Shown piece after piece: positions 10,016-20,466 of a stretch of DNA of 64,000 bases. The notes under the pieces were generated by a model that saw only the letters and a list, made by a program, of their open reading frames with translations, was not told where the DNA came from and searched no databases. The translations under genes were made by a program, and so were the position numbers. Source of the stretch: Balamuthia mandrillaris (lineage: Eukaryota; Discosea; Longamoebia; Balamuthiidae); NCBI GenBank assembly GCA_031835245.1, contig JAVKOQ010000012.1, positions 322,501 through 386,500 of the forward strand. The letters run 5' to 3'. The first letter of the stretch is position 1; the number at the start of each line of letters is the position of its first letter.

Positions 10016-11374
10016 TTATTTTTTCTCTTCCTCCTTCTCTTTCTTGTCTTTCTTTTGCCGTTTGGCAAACGCACGCACTTTCTTTTGCAGGCCCTCGGAA
10101 GCGATGCAGAGCATTGAGTGTTCATCAAACGCCATTCCATTATCCACCGCCCACTTGAACAGTTTCCACGAACCAACCTTCAAAGCACCAACGCCTATCT
10201 CGTCGACGTTGTCCAAAGACCCACGTTCTACGGCCCACTCGAAGACGTCCACATGACCGGCCTCCAATGCTATTTTTGCGATCTCTTCCTTCGTCACGCT
10301 GCGCAACAATCCTCGGCCATCGGCCCACTGCAAACCCTCCAACCAACCATTTCTGGCTGCCGCCTCAAAGGCTCTAGCCTCACAAGGACAGCCCCGTTCA
10401 TGCAACCATTCCATCGTCTCCATCCCTCGTCTTTCAATCACAGCACTGAAGGCTCTCTCATCCCAAGGGCAACCGTTCTCTTGAAGCCACTTGAGCACCT
10501 CCCAACGCGCATGAACGGCAGCACCCCAAAAGGTGAACTCGTCCCATCTGAATCCACGCTCTTTCAGCCACTCCAACACCTGCACATGTCCTCGTGAAGC
10601 GGCAGTGGAAGCATAACTGCTGTTGTGCTTCTTCGCTTGCATGCGGGTGGGGTAATGCTCCCAGAGCCACTCCAAGACCTCCACGTGCCCCCCATGAGCA
10701 GCAGCCAAGAGGACAGGGCATGGGTGATAAAAATAGTCATCCGCCATAGGATCCTCTTTCCAAGGACAGTAGTTCTTCGCGGCCCATTGCAACACTTCCA
10801 GATGGCCGTTCAAGGCGGCCAAGCGAAGGACACCCCCTGCCCAATTGGCGCCATGATCTCTCAACCATTGCAGCAGTGCCAACTGTCCCGTCTCCGCTGC
10901 TGCTTCGCAGTTTCGCAGACTTCGCAAGCTGTAGCCTGGTTGCTCGCACAGCCACTGGACCACAGGCAAACCGCCGAGCTTGACGGCGTTGGGCATGGTG
11001 AGGGAGCCTTCGGGTTCAAAAGGCTCGGGAAAGGCGTTGTCAAAGGCCCAGCGGAGGAGAGAAACGCTGCTGCACACGCTTCGGCCGGGGAGCAGGTGGC
11101 GGTATTTGCGAGGGCTGCAACGAAACCACCTGCGGCAGGTGCGTGCGGCCACAGCGATGAGGCCAGGCGGAAGCAAGGAGAGTACGTGGTACAGCAGTTC
11201 ATCAGGAAGCAGCTCCTCGATCCAACAACAAGGATCCGTTGGACTTGTTTTTAATTTTTTTTGTGAGGTGTGGTGGTGCAAGTCCTCGTTGTCTTTGCAT
11301 TGGTCGTTCTCGTCTTGCTCAGGGGTTTGTTCCGGTGCCTCCAGTTGGCGTTTCTTCGTCTCCTCCGTTTGCAT
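10016..11374 (-). CDS. F-box protein with ankyrin-like NGCPWD repeats (paralogue 1)
   Basis: Intronless, 452 aa, starting at the ATG at 11374 (MQTEETKKRQ). An acidic and Gln-rich N-terminus is followed by an F-box (ELLPDELLYHVLSLLPPG ... RTCRRWF), the Skp1-binding module. The rest is about nine degenerate ankyrin-like units of the type AAxxGHLEVLQWxxxxGCPWD. Such proteins are expanded in amoebae and in their giant viruses and are thought to be substrate receptors of SCF ubiquitin ligases. The tail is Lys-rich (QKKDKKEKEEEKK). A partner gene of the same build lies at 38536-39711. An upstream in-frame ATG at 11485 is possible but gives an unlikely N-terminus. Confidence 0.88.
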   Translation of the reverse strand: MQTEETKKRQLEAPEQTPEQDENDQCKDNEDLHHHTSQKKLKTSPTDPCCWIEELLPDELLYHVLSLLPPGLIAVAARTCRRWFRCSPRKYRHLLPGRSVCSSVSLLRWAFDNAFPEPFEPEGSLTMPNAVKLGGLPVVQWLCEQPGYSLRSLRNCEAAAETGQLALLQWLRDHGANWAGGVLRLAALNGHLEVLQWAAKNYCPWKEDPMADDYFYHPCPVLLAAAHGGHVEVLEWLWEHYPTRMQAKKHNSSYASTAASRGHVQVLEWLKERGFRWDEFTFWGAAVHARWEVLKWLQENGCPWDERAFSAVIERRGMETMEWLHERGCPCEARAFEAAARNGWLEGLQWADGRGLLRSVTKEEIAKIALEAGHVDVFEWAVERGSLDNVDEIGVGALKVGSWKLFKWAVDNGMAFDEHSMLCIASEGLQKKVRAFAKRQKKDKKEKEEEKK

Positions 11375-11524
11375 TACTTTCTTATTCTCTTCGCAACATA
11401 GTCGCGTCGACTTGAATTCCGACTGATACACGAAGAGCACGAAGAGATGAATGTATGTGTATTCTCCTCGCCCTGCAGGTGGCAACGGAACAACTTGAAA
11501 GTTTTATTGGTTGGGGTTCTTCGC

Positions 11525-11933
11525 TCACTCTTTGATGTAGGGAGTGCGCTGCGGACGCAATTCTATCTCGGTGGGACAGGCGGTCTCCGGGAACTTGATG
11601 ACGAACAAGGCGGTGAGAGCGACGTCCTCTGGTTGAACCATCTTGGAGGAGTCCAGCGAGTCACTTTGTACCATGTCAGTGTTTACAAACCCTTTGTTCA
11701 AATAAAAATGGTAAGGTAATGAGAGAATGACAATGAATAGAGAAACGATGCTTTGGGCTTGGAGTGAGTACCTGGATTGATGCAACACATCTTAATACCA
11801 TTCTTGCGGACACTTTCAAAGAGTGAACCAGTGAAACCAACCACTCCATGCTTTGCAGCACAATCTTTAAATAGAGCAACAACGATAGGTATCGACAGGA
11901 GAAAGACAGAGAGAGAGAGAGAGTGAGAGAGAG

Positions 11934-11967
<34 letters not shown>

Positions 11968-12967
11968 TAAAAAGAGCAAGAACAGAAAGAGATAAAAAGA
12001 CATAGTAGATACATGGAGCAGAGCCACCCATTTTGAGAATGCCCGAGACAGACCCGATGTTGATGATTGCCTTTCGTCGAGAGGACGACTCGAGGTGAGG
12101 TAACGCCAACTTCGTTACCCTCAACACTCCCAACAAGTCAACTTCGATGCATTTTTCCCATTCTACAAGACAAAAAGAATGTAAGACAGAGAGCGTGAGA
12201 GAGCAAACAATAATAAGAAGAGAAGAGAAGAAAAACGTACCCTCGAGCGAGGAGTCTGTTCTGCCAAGCACTCCAGCTGTTGTTCGATGGAAAAACAGGT
12301 TTGATGGTTAGATTAAAAATAGCAAAGGGAGCCGAGAAGAAAGAAAAGGGAGAACAAGAGGATACCATTGTTAACCAGAATATCCAACCCGCCTAGCTCT
12401 TTTACACATCTGCATATGCAAGAGGTGATGTATTTCAACGCCAGAAGCATAAGAGAGATAGAGCAGAGCAGAGAAGGAGAGAAGAGAAGCGACGAACAAG
12501 AGAAGAAGGACCGTGAGAAGAGACAAGGAACGAGTCCAGAAAGACAAGACACAGCGCTAACCTGTCTATTGCTGCTCCAAGCGAGTCGTGAGAAGCTCCA
12601 GCAAGGTCCATCGGCAGGGCCAGAGTCTTGACCCCAAAGGCCTCGCACTCTTTCATCGCTGTGCGCAACGCCTTCCATTCCGGAATGAGAGTAAGCAAAA
12701 AGGAGTTGAAGCGACTGGAAAACCTCAAACCTCGACCGAACGAGCCATGCCGGCGACGTTGCACCCTTCTTTGGCCAAGGCCACGGCAATGGCACGCCCA
12801 ATGCCTTCAAATTAATTCCAAGACATTCTTCCAGTGAGATGAAGGAGCTATAACAACACGAACAAACATACAACAAACAAGTCTATAGTTATATTAAAAA
12901 AAAACAAACCTCTACTAGCTCCAGAGATGAGTGCGGTGCAGCCTCGCAGGTCTACCTCAGCTTGCAT
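11525..12967 (-). CDS. Short-chain dehydrogenase/reductase, eight exons
   Basis: Minus-strand exons 12967-12910, 12804-12731, 12671-12562, 12409-12366, 12276-12241, 12162-12013, 11864-11772, 11691-11525; every phase fits, giving 243 aa, the classic SDR size. The cofactor motif GASRGIGRAIA is split by intron 1; NNAG is split by intron 4. The Ser is in INIGSVSGIL and the active site is YCAAK (split at the Tyr codon). NPGFVNTDMV is the usual late motif. No membrane segment is seen, so it should be soluble. It resembles 3-oxoacyl-reductase-type SDRs; the substrate is unknown. The end of exon 2 (12731) could also be six bases earlier. Intron 6 carries (GA)n on the plus strand, i.e. (CT)n in sense. 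Confidence 0.88.
11905..11964. repeat. (GA)n microsatellite in SDR intron
   Basis: Dinucleotide run inside the sixth intron of the eight-exon SDR; on the sense strand it is (CT)n. Confidence 0.85.
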
Positions 12968-13135
12968 GTTATTATTTCTTTTTATTTAAACTGATCAGTT
13001 TTTTTAAGTTGCGTATCTGTTTGTTTGTGTGCTTGTCTGTCTGTGTCTGTTTGAGCTCCACGATAGTTCAACGGATTGCAGAACAACAACAAAGTTGGAG
13101 CAAGTTGGCATGGATTTGCCAGAAAATTTAAAGAT

Positions 13136-13143
13136 TGTCGACA
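13136..13143. promoter_or_regulatory. TGTCGACA site upstream of SDR
   Basis: Perfect palindrome 169 bp upstream of the SDR start at 12967, just beyond the end of the Fanzor/TnpB-like fragment. Confidence 0.4.
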
Positions 13144-13227
13144 AATTATATTCTTAAAATGGTAAATTTTTAGATCGGGTCCGTATTCTATAATTGGAAA
13201 TATTTAAATGATCTGGCCAACAGGAAA

Positions 13228-13713
13228 TCAAACAATTTTGATCGATCTCAATAAAACGGCCCAAGAATGTAATGCCGACGGAACTTTGTAGTTCTTGTCC
13301 CTCGCTTTGATTCGCGCCTCCCCGAAGAAGAGTTGGCGGATGGACTTGCTGTGGTTCCACTCCCTGGCTTGGATGCTGAGAGACTGGCTCTTGTCCTTCC
13401 GACCACGGAACTTCATCTTGAATCCAGTCCTGCCCGCCGCCAAGCTGGTTTTCACGCCGTTGAAGAAATCATCGACGGCGTCACTTCGAATGTATCGAGG
13501 AGTTTCCAACACCCACGCAAGGCTCTTGTCCTCTCCGTTGAAATTGCCGTTATTCAGGAATTTCTCCCTGACCTGTTCCTTCATCTCCTTAAGAGGCATT
13601 CCTTTATGTTCACGATGAAACTCCACGGCCTTGTTGTAGGTCCATCGTACTGTGCCGAACCCACCCCTCTTTCTGGAGAACAAAGATAGCTTTATTTGTT
13701 TTATTGCTTTCAT
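13228..13713 (-). pseudogene. Truncated Fanzor/TnpB-like (OrfB_IS605) RNA-guided nuclease
   Basis: An open frame of 161 aa on the minus strand. GTVRWTYNKAVEF, WVLETPRYIRSDAVDDF and GFKMKFRGRKDKSQSLSI match, in order and spacing, the N-terminal part of TnpB/Fanzor proteins of the eukaryotic and giant-virus type, RNA-guided nucleases carried by IS607/IS605-like elements. Similarity stops near base 13290 (after EARIKARDKN). The RuvC catalytic domain and zinc finger, which should follow towards lower coordinates, are missing; that space is the promoter of the SDR. The very N-terminus is also odd (LFSRKRG directly before GTVRW), so both ends look broken. No terminal repeats or target duplications could be made out. 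It is most likely a dead remnant, although the 161-codon frame remains open. It overlaps no exon except that its start lies 60 bp from the FG-GAP gene. Confidence 0.82.
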
Positions 13714-13772
13714 TTTTTGTTTTTATTATCCTGTTTGTCCAACTACAAAGACAAAAGAGAGGGAAGCGCAGC

Positions 13773-14696
13773 ATGCATTGGCTCTTTCTCCTCTGTATCG
13801 CTTCTTGCGTCCTGCTATCGGCCAACGCCTTCTCGGCGCCAACTTTATTGTGGGCGTATAAAGGTCCTTGCGAGGACTGGTAAGCTCTCTTTCTTTCTTT
13901 CTTGTCGTTTCTTTCTTTCTTTCTTTCTTTCTGTGTTTTTTTTTTTGTTTGCTAAACCAACCAAACCAAACAAAAGGGGCTGCTCCACTGGTTGGTACTC
14001 CTCCCCAGCTGTTGCAGAATTGAACGGGGAGCGCATCGTTGTTGCCGCAACCTATGGCGTATGATTACCATGTTTCTGTCTTTCCTTTTCAACCCTAGCA
14101 CTTCAACCAAGAGGAACTATTGGAGACTTACTCTGGTTTAAACAAAGGTTCATGCTCTCTTTGGAAGGAACGGCTCCACCCTTTGGTCTCACCCTCAAGG
14201 AGACGTTGGAGGTATAACTTTTCTTGTCTTTTTCTATCTCCACGTTCTTCTGTCTTTTTCTTCTCTTGTTCTCCCGTTCTCTCTTCTTCTCTCTTCTCTC
14301 ATCTCTCATCTCTGGTTTCTCTTCTCGCCTCTCTCTTCTCTCTATAACCTTAACACAAAAAAGGAGGAAGAACGTGGCCCGACGTTGCTATTCAAGACGT
14401 TGATAACGACAACTCTTTGGAGGTCATAACAGCACACGGCGGCGGTACGGTTGGCGTTTGGCGCTTGGAAGATGGCCAGAGCTTCTCTGAGGATTGGCCC
14501 CTGTCCGTCATTGACAATGAGCTCAGAGCGCTTGTTGTGGCTGACCTTGATAGAGACAATAGTCATGAGATTATTGTAACGTCTTTGCTTCTCTTTCTCT
14601 CTTTCTCTCTCTCTCTCTCTTTGTGCTTCCGTGTTTGCTCCTTTTTCTTGCCTTGTTCTTATTTCTTCCTTCCTTCCTGAACACGTTTCTTCTCTC

Positions 14697-14728
<32 letters not shown>

Positions 14729-15291
14729 TTGCAGATGATAACCTGGAGATCATCTCTCCAAGCGACGTGCATTACGTCTGCGCCTACGAGGCCGACGGCA
14801 CCGCCATCACCTCCGCCTACGACGACATCGTATGGGGGCAGATCCCCTTTTGCACCGCCGAAACGTTGGAAGAGCGCCGAGCGGGTTGTCTCTGCGACAA
14901 CCCCAACTGGCCCGACCCAACGAGGACCAACTTTGCGGATGGGCCTGTGAGCATAGCGGACTTGGAGGGAGATGGCACGGAGGAGCTGGTCTTTGTGGGC
15001 AGGAGCTATGCGTTTTGTGGAGGAGGCGGAGAGAGAACCACTCATAACGGTCTTTATGTCATAAAGAAAGACAGGTAATGCTTTTTGGGTTTTCACGTTG
15101 TTTGAAAGCCTTAACATAAGCTTGTCTTCGTGGCAGAACTCGTTGGAATACGGACAAGTATAACTGGAGCTTCGTGCCTGACAAGCACACGAACCCGGAG
15201 TTGGGCGATCCCATTTCCTTCGACTACAATGACCTGGAGAGCATTCTCTATAATCCGGTTCTTGCCGACCTTGATGGAGGTTTTGGCTTTT

Positions 15292-15334
<43 letters not shown>

Positions 15335-16072
15335 TCGCCCGCTCTTCTATTTCTCTCCTCTTACATCGCCTTTGTCCATTATAGACAACGAAATGGAGAT
15401 ACTGTTCTCCAGTTACGATGGCAAAATGCACGCCTTTTGGCTGGACAAAACGCAGCATTGCAACTGGCCCTACAACTACAACGCCGGTCGTAACTACTTG
15501 GTTGGCGCTTCTCCTCCCGTCGTCGCCGACCTCGACAACGACGGCCTCGCAGAGGTCATCTTCACCACCTGGACCGAGAAAGGCTCCTACCAAAACGGAA
15601 GGTCTGTCCTCTTTTCTTTTCTTTTCTTTTCTCTTCTCTTCTCTTTTGTTGCTTAGTTGCTATACCGTACTATAGCTTGTATATCGTGAGTTGGTCAGGA
15701 AACGTCCTTCACAAACTGGACTTGCCTCCCTCCAAGGACCCCGACGAAGACTGGGATGGCGCCTTGGCCTCCCCAACATTGGCCAACATCGATGACACGC
15801 CCGACCTCGAGATCATCATCCTCACGGCCCACTCCGGAGCGGTGGCCTACACCATTCCGGGTTCGGCGGACGCTCGCATCTTGTGGCAAACAGGACGTGG
15901 CAACTTTGAGCGCACTGGTACCGTTTTGGATCCTCCTTTGAGGGAAGGAGGCGAGCCAGAGAATGATACCTGTCCTCTTCCTGACGCGGATCAGAACGAC
16001 GAAGATGGCGGAGATGGTGGTTCGTTCGCTTCTCGACTTGAACCTTCTTCTTTGAGTTCTCTTTATTACTGA
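13773..16072 (+). CDS. Secreted FG-GAP/VCBS-type beta-propeller protein
   Basis: Starts at 13773 with a signal peptide (MHWLFLLCIASCVLLSANAFS). Exons: 13773-13879, 13977-14058, about 14099-14211, 14364-14575, about 14755-15074, 15137-15279, 15385-15601, 15676-16072. Repeated blades carry FG-GAP-like calcium loops: DVDNDNSLEVI, DLDRDNSHEII, DLEGDGTEELV, DLDGDNEMEIL, DLDNDGLAEVI. Proteins of this kind are extracellular or surface proteins (integrin-alpha-like propellers). The tail is acidic (DADQNDEDGGDGG) without a clear membrane anchor. The joins around exon 3 and between exons 4 and 5 are uncertain because phases do not fit the simplest splice sites. Several introns hold (CT)n. Confidence 0.82.
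15292..15332. repeat. (CT)n microsatellite in FG-GAP gene intron
   Basis: Uninterrupted CT run in the intron between exons at 15137-15279 and 15385-15601. Similar runs lie at 14592-14620 and 14698-14727 in the same gene. Confidence 0.85.
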
Positions 16073-16130
16073 AATATTTGCTGTAGAATATAAACGTATT
16101 TCTCTCTCTGTCCACAGTCCCGGAAGAAGT

Positions 16131-18543
16131 TTAAACTTCTTCGCCCAACAATGCTTTCGTCCACTCTCTCAACTGCTGTTGAGTGTAGTCTCCGCTTCGT
16201 ATGCTCATCATCATGCCCTCCACCATTTGGTTGTATTCCGCCAAGCCTCCCCTCGAGTCGTACTGCTGTCGGGCTTGATGGAACCTGCTCTCCTGAGAAG
16301 CCCTGGTGAGAGTGTACTTGTTCTCCATGTCCCTGCGTAAGGTTTTGGTGGCCTGCCGCATCTCGTTGAGGTGGAAAGGGCGGGCGTTCTTTCTTCGCCG
16401 TTGCATGTGGAACATTCGGTTCCTCTCTTCGGCGGTGGCTGGAACAGAACCAGAGGAAGAGGAAAGAACACGAGCCCAAGGAGGTGAGTTTTCGATATCT
16501 TCATAGGATGAGGAAGACTCTTCGGTTAGTCCACCAGGTTCTTTCTCCTCATCTGCACTTTTGCTCTTTTGTTCTTCAACACTCTCTAACGAGACCGAAG
16601 CTTCTGCTTCACGATCTGTAAAAGGGGAAGGATACGGATCTGCATGTGGGACTGGGGGTAATGGTACCGCATCCAATGGAGGCAGGGAAGATTCTCCTTG
16701 GGCAACTGACGAAGAAGAAGACTTTGAAGAACATTCAGAAGAGAACATGGCTTGAGGAGGAGCATCAAAAATCATTGCGGAAGGTCGTCTTCGTAAAGAG
16801 TATCCTTGCTGTTGCTGTTGTTGTGGAGGCTGCTCCTGCTGTTGTTGCTGCTGTGGTGGTGGTTGTTGTTGTGGAGGCTGCTCCTGCTGTTGTTGCTGCT
16901 GCTGCGGTGGTTGTTGTAGAACTGACTTCTGCTGTTGTTGCTGCTGTGGTGGCTGTTGTTGTGGAGATGACTTTTGCTGTTGTTGCTGCTGCGGTTGTGT
17001 TTGCTGATGATGTAGTGATTGTGGTTGTTGTTGTTGTAAACGAGGAGTAAACGGCTGAAACGAAGAAGACGATACGTCCGTCAAGTTGCTGGTATCTGTT
17101 GGTTTTGGCAACTGGCTTGCTTTTCCTTGTGGTGGATGTGAGGTAGAAGAAGCAGCATTCGGGTTGACAGCTGCAGCTCTCGGCGTAAAGTTTGCAAACG
17201 GAAGTTTCTGCTGTGCCTGCTGAAGAAGTTGCTGACGAATGTGCAGATTGTGGGTGTTGTGATGGTTGCTATTGTTGTTGTTTTCAGGCAAGGCTGCACG
17301 TGCCGACTGAGGCATCAACGCCACGAAATGAGGACCATCCAAAGAGTTAAACGCAGGTAGGGTGCGAGCGGAAAGCAGCGCGTTGTTATTCGCAACGAGA
17401 TTCTCTCCAGTGGATTGAGTGCGATGCAACTCAACGTTACGAAAAGCCAAGTCTTTCGGAAGAACACGAACTTTCTCCTTGCCGTTAAACTGTTTCTTAT
17501 TGTTGTCCGCGGCGTTGCTGCTGCTGCTCTGGTTTTGGTTTGCCTTATGAAATCCTTTGAAGCGCTGTTGAGGAGGACTGTTTGATTGTAGTTGCTGAAC
17601 CATTTGCTGTTGCTGAAGAGGTGTTAAAGCAGGCAAGTGGGCCAAAGATTTTCTGTCTTTTGCTGCTCTTGGTGTGGGGTTTGCGTCTTCCGTCGAGCCT
17701 ACCGCATGGGCGTTGTGATCGGTCGCCTCTTCTTCGGGTTCTGCTTTTTCCATCATCATTTCCTTCATCCTTTCATCGCTGAAAAAGTCGTAGCTTCGTT
17801 CTATCATCATGGTTACTAGTTGGTTGATGAAACGAGCATCTCCGATGAGCGTTTGGGGAGTGTCCACTTTGGGCCGTAGGAGGTTGGGACCAAAGACGAT
17901 GGCTAGGTTGGAGGATTTCATGAGAGTGATGTGGTTCTTCTCAACGGCCATGAAGTTGAGGTGACGAAAGAGGAAGGAGAGGATGAGAATGTTTGGCGGA
18001 GGAAGGAGGGTGAGAAGGTCCCGGACGACTTTAACATTGTCTGCATGGTCTTCAACACCTGATGAAGAATAGTATGGTAAGGCTAGCTATAAGAGAGGAA
18101 ACAGAGAACGGAGAACGAGAACGAAGGATACACATTCCAGAGATGCTTGATCGGAGAAATAAGAGAAAGAGAGAAAAAAAACAAGGGCGAGATAACAAAC
18201 CGGCAATAAAACTTGGATACAATTTGAAAGTGAAGACGGGTTCCGGCATTTCCCGAAACAGCTTCTTCATCAACCCGGCGATAGCAAAGACATCGGCATC
18301 CTTGCCCAGTTCGTGCACTCGTTTGCCACTTTCGAGCTGAACTTCCAGTTTGTTGACAAGTCTAAGGTCGGCGGACAGACGGTAGACTCCTTGCATTTCC
18401 TTGTGATCTTTCTCGATGTAGAAGGCCGCATCCTGCACGAACTGCAACACCTTTGGAGATGAGGCGTCCGCCCCAAAGAGTCTCTTGGAGACAGGTTTCT
18501 TGGCAGTCTCCACCTTCTTTCCCTTTTTCCCTTTGCCATCCAT
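16131..18543 (-). CDS. RhoGAP-domain protein with polyQ tract
   Basis: Two exons (18543-18201, 18058-16131), 756 aa. The start at 18543 (MDGKGKKGKK) follows a TGTCGACA site by about 170 bp. The RhoGAP domain spans about residues 20-200: FGADASSPKVLQFVQDA, then the arginine-finger segment GVYRLSADLRLV, the helix LMKKLFREMPEPVFTF and, in exon 2, the motif SSNLAIVFGPNLLRP. It should stimulate GTP hydrolysis by Rho/Rac GTPases. The rest is low-complexity, with a Gln/Pro tract (bases 16801-17040) and a final basic segment (RPFHLNEMRQATKTLRRDM) that looks helical. The C-terminus TKALLGEEV is not assigned to any domain. It may oppose the RhoGEF at 1-2789, although nothing links them directly. Confidence 0.9.
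16801..17040 (-). repeat. CAG/CAA-type trinucleotide repeat coding polyQ
   Basis: Runs of CAA/CAG codons with interspersed CCA/CCT code for Gln/Pro blocks of the RhoGAP protein. A unit of about 50-60 bp (CTGCTGTTGTTG... on the plus strand) is repeated three to four times, so the tract grew by tandem duplication as well as slippage. Confidence 0.85.
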
Positions 18544-19280
18544 CGCTCGGTCCGCCGTCCTTTTACGGAAAAATAAGTGCCTGCCTCTTCTTTCTTGTTT
18601 GCTTCGATGGGAGGAAAAGCACCTGAGGTTTTTTTGTGTTGTTCTCTGCAACCACAAAAAAAGAAAGTTGAACGAAAAGGCATATGAGCGGCTTTTGTAG
18701 TACCAGTATTTTCTGTCGACACTTTCCATGTCGTCCTTATAATTTCCAAACTTTCGTGTCGTCGCGGGATCTTCCATGTCGTCCTGAAGTTCCAGGCTTT
18801 GGCTCTCGTCGTCTAAATGCTTTTTATAAAGTTTTTTTTAAAAAAAAAACTCTTTTCTTGTTTTTTTTTTTTATTTTGTTTTTGGGTTAGTTCATAAAAC
18901 CAGACAAACTGGATGCTGTTCTGGTCCATCCCTGGCTGTGAATGTAAGGAAAACAAGAAAAACTTATTAATTCACTCATAATACCTTTGCTCAACTTCTT
19001 GCTTCTTGTTCGCTAAGGAGTGGGGAAGAGCGTAACCCTCGACAGGTCACGCGTTTCCTTTGTCTGCCTGCCTGCGGTTAAACCTGCAAAGGCAAGTCCG
19101 GCAACGCTAGTGCCTCGTGTATTACCGAAAAGCTAATCAATGAATAACACTAATATAGCACTTTTCCCACACGTGAGACCCAAATAAAAAGCTTTCATAG
19201 TTTTGTTCTTCTTCTCTCACTCCTCTATTTGCCGAACAAACAAACAAACAAACCCACAAACCAATAGAGCAAGTGTAACC
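18544..19280. other. Intergenic, divergent promoter region
   Basis: Between RhoGAP (minus) and LPMO (plus), 737 bp. A TGTCGACA site lies at 18714-18721. A-rich and T-rich runs lie at 18830-18880. An inverted pair around GGTTAAACC with flanking GC-rich bases lies at about 19070-19095. I see no coding region. Confidence 0.6.
18714..18721. promoter_or_regulatory. TGTCGACA site upstream of RhoGAP
   Basis: Perfect palindrome 171 bp upstream of the RhoGAP start at 18543. Confidence 0.4.
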
Positions 19281-20383
19281 ATGCCGACCTCTACGCCCTC
19301 TCTCGCTTTGTTCCTCTCCTGCCTCTTGGCGCTGAGCGCCTTGGCGCTCGGCCACGGCTACCTGGCCGACCCGCCCGCGCGTAACGCCCTCGGCAAGCTC
19401 GGCTGCGGCGACGTGCCCACCAACTACGACCTCATGGGCTTGGCCGCCGGCGGCCCCTCCGTGGTCTCCCAGATCGGCCACGGCCTCTGCGGCGACCGAG
19501 CTGACGGCGTGCAGGAGCACTACAAGGGCGGCAAGTACGCCACCGGCACCATAGCGGGACACTACGCCCCTGGCTCTTCCATCACGGTCACCGTCGTCAT
19601 CACCGCCCACCACTTGGGCCATTTCGAGTTCAGGCTCTGCGACCTGGACTCGACGGACCCCATGGACGACGCGGACCAGGGGTGTTTGGACGCCAATGTG
19701 CTGGTGCTCTCCGGAACGGAGGGGGACACGCAGTGGGAGCTGCCTGCCCCTTCGGCGAACATGGTCTACGAGATCGACTTGGACTTGCCCAGCGGTGTCA
19801 CTTGCAACCGTTGCGTTCTTCAGTGGTTCGTCCTTTATAGCTTTTTTCTTTTTGAAAAAGAGATGAAACTTATAAACAAACAAACAGGTATTACCTGACC
19901 GGTAACTCACCGGGAGCCTACCCCGAGGAGTTCTGGAACTGCGCCGACATCTCCATCACCGACGACCCCGCCGACGCCGACCTGGTCTGCCAGACCGAGT
20001 TCAACGGGGAAAAGCCGCCCACCAACGACGATGGACAATGTTTGTCCTGCTCCAACGGACAAAAATGCGTGGCCAAAGCGGGCCAGGACGAGGTGGACGA
20101 CGCCTTCTGCGACTCGGTCAAGTGCTACGATGACTGGCTGGAAGTCTGCGAGTGGGTCGAGGACGACACCACCCCCCAAGGCGGCGACTGCGTCAGCATC
20201 GTGGCTCACATCTCGGATGACTGGTGCGTCTCGGTGAACTGCGACCCCGTCTACGCCGACTTTTGCGAGCGTACTGCCTCCACCGATGGCGGTGATGGAG
20301 GAGATGGAGGAGACGGTGATGATGGTGATGATGGTGATGATGGAGCAGCTGCTTCAGTAGTTCCTTCTTGGATGCTGTTGTAA
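19281..20383 (+). CDS. Lytic polysaccharide monooxygenase, AA15-like
   Basis: Two exons (19281-19825, 19888-20383), 346 aa. A signal peptide (LALFLSCLLALSALALG) is followed directly by HGYLADPPARN: after cleavage the N-terminal His would form the copper histidine brace. The second brace His is probably in ITAHHLGHFEFRLC. CNRCVLQWYYLTGNSPG and EEFWNCADISI match the conserved end of the AA15 family, copper enzymes that oxidatively cleave chitin or cellulose. After residue about 250 comes a Cys-rich segment (CLSCSNGQKC ... CDSVKCYDDWLEVCEW) that may bind carbohydrate, then a Gly/Asp repeat (GDGGDGGDGDDGDDG). Base composition is much more GC-rich than the flanking genes. It is likely secreted for feeding on microbial or arthropod polymers, or for cyst-wall remodelling (inference). 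Confidence 0.88.
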
Positions 20384-20466
20384 CAGAATGAATGAAGAAG
20401 AAAAGAAAAAGAGAAGGTAATAACGAAGAGAGGAGAAAAAAAATAAATAAAGAACAAAAAAAGATG

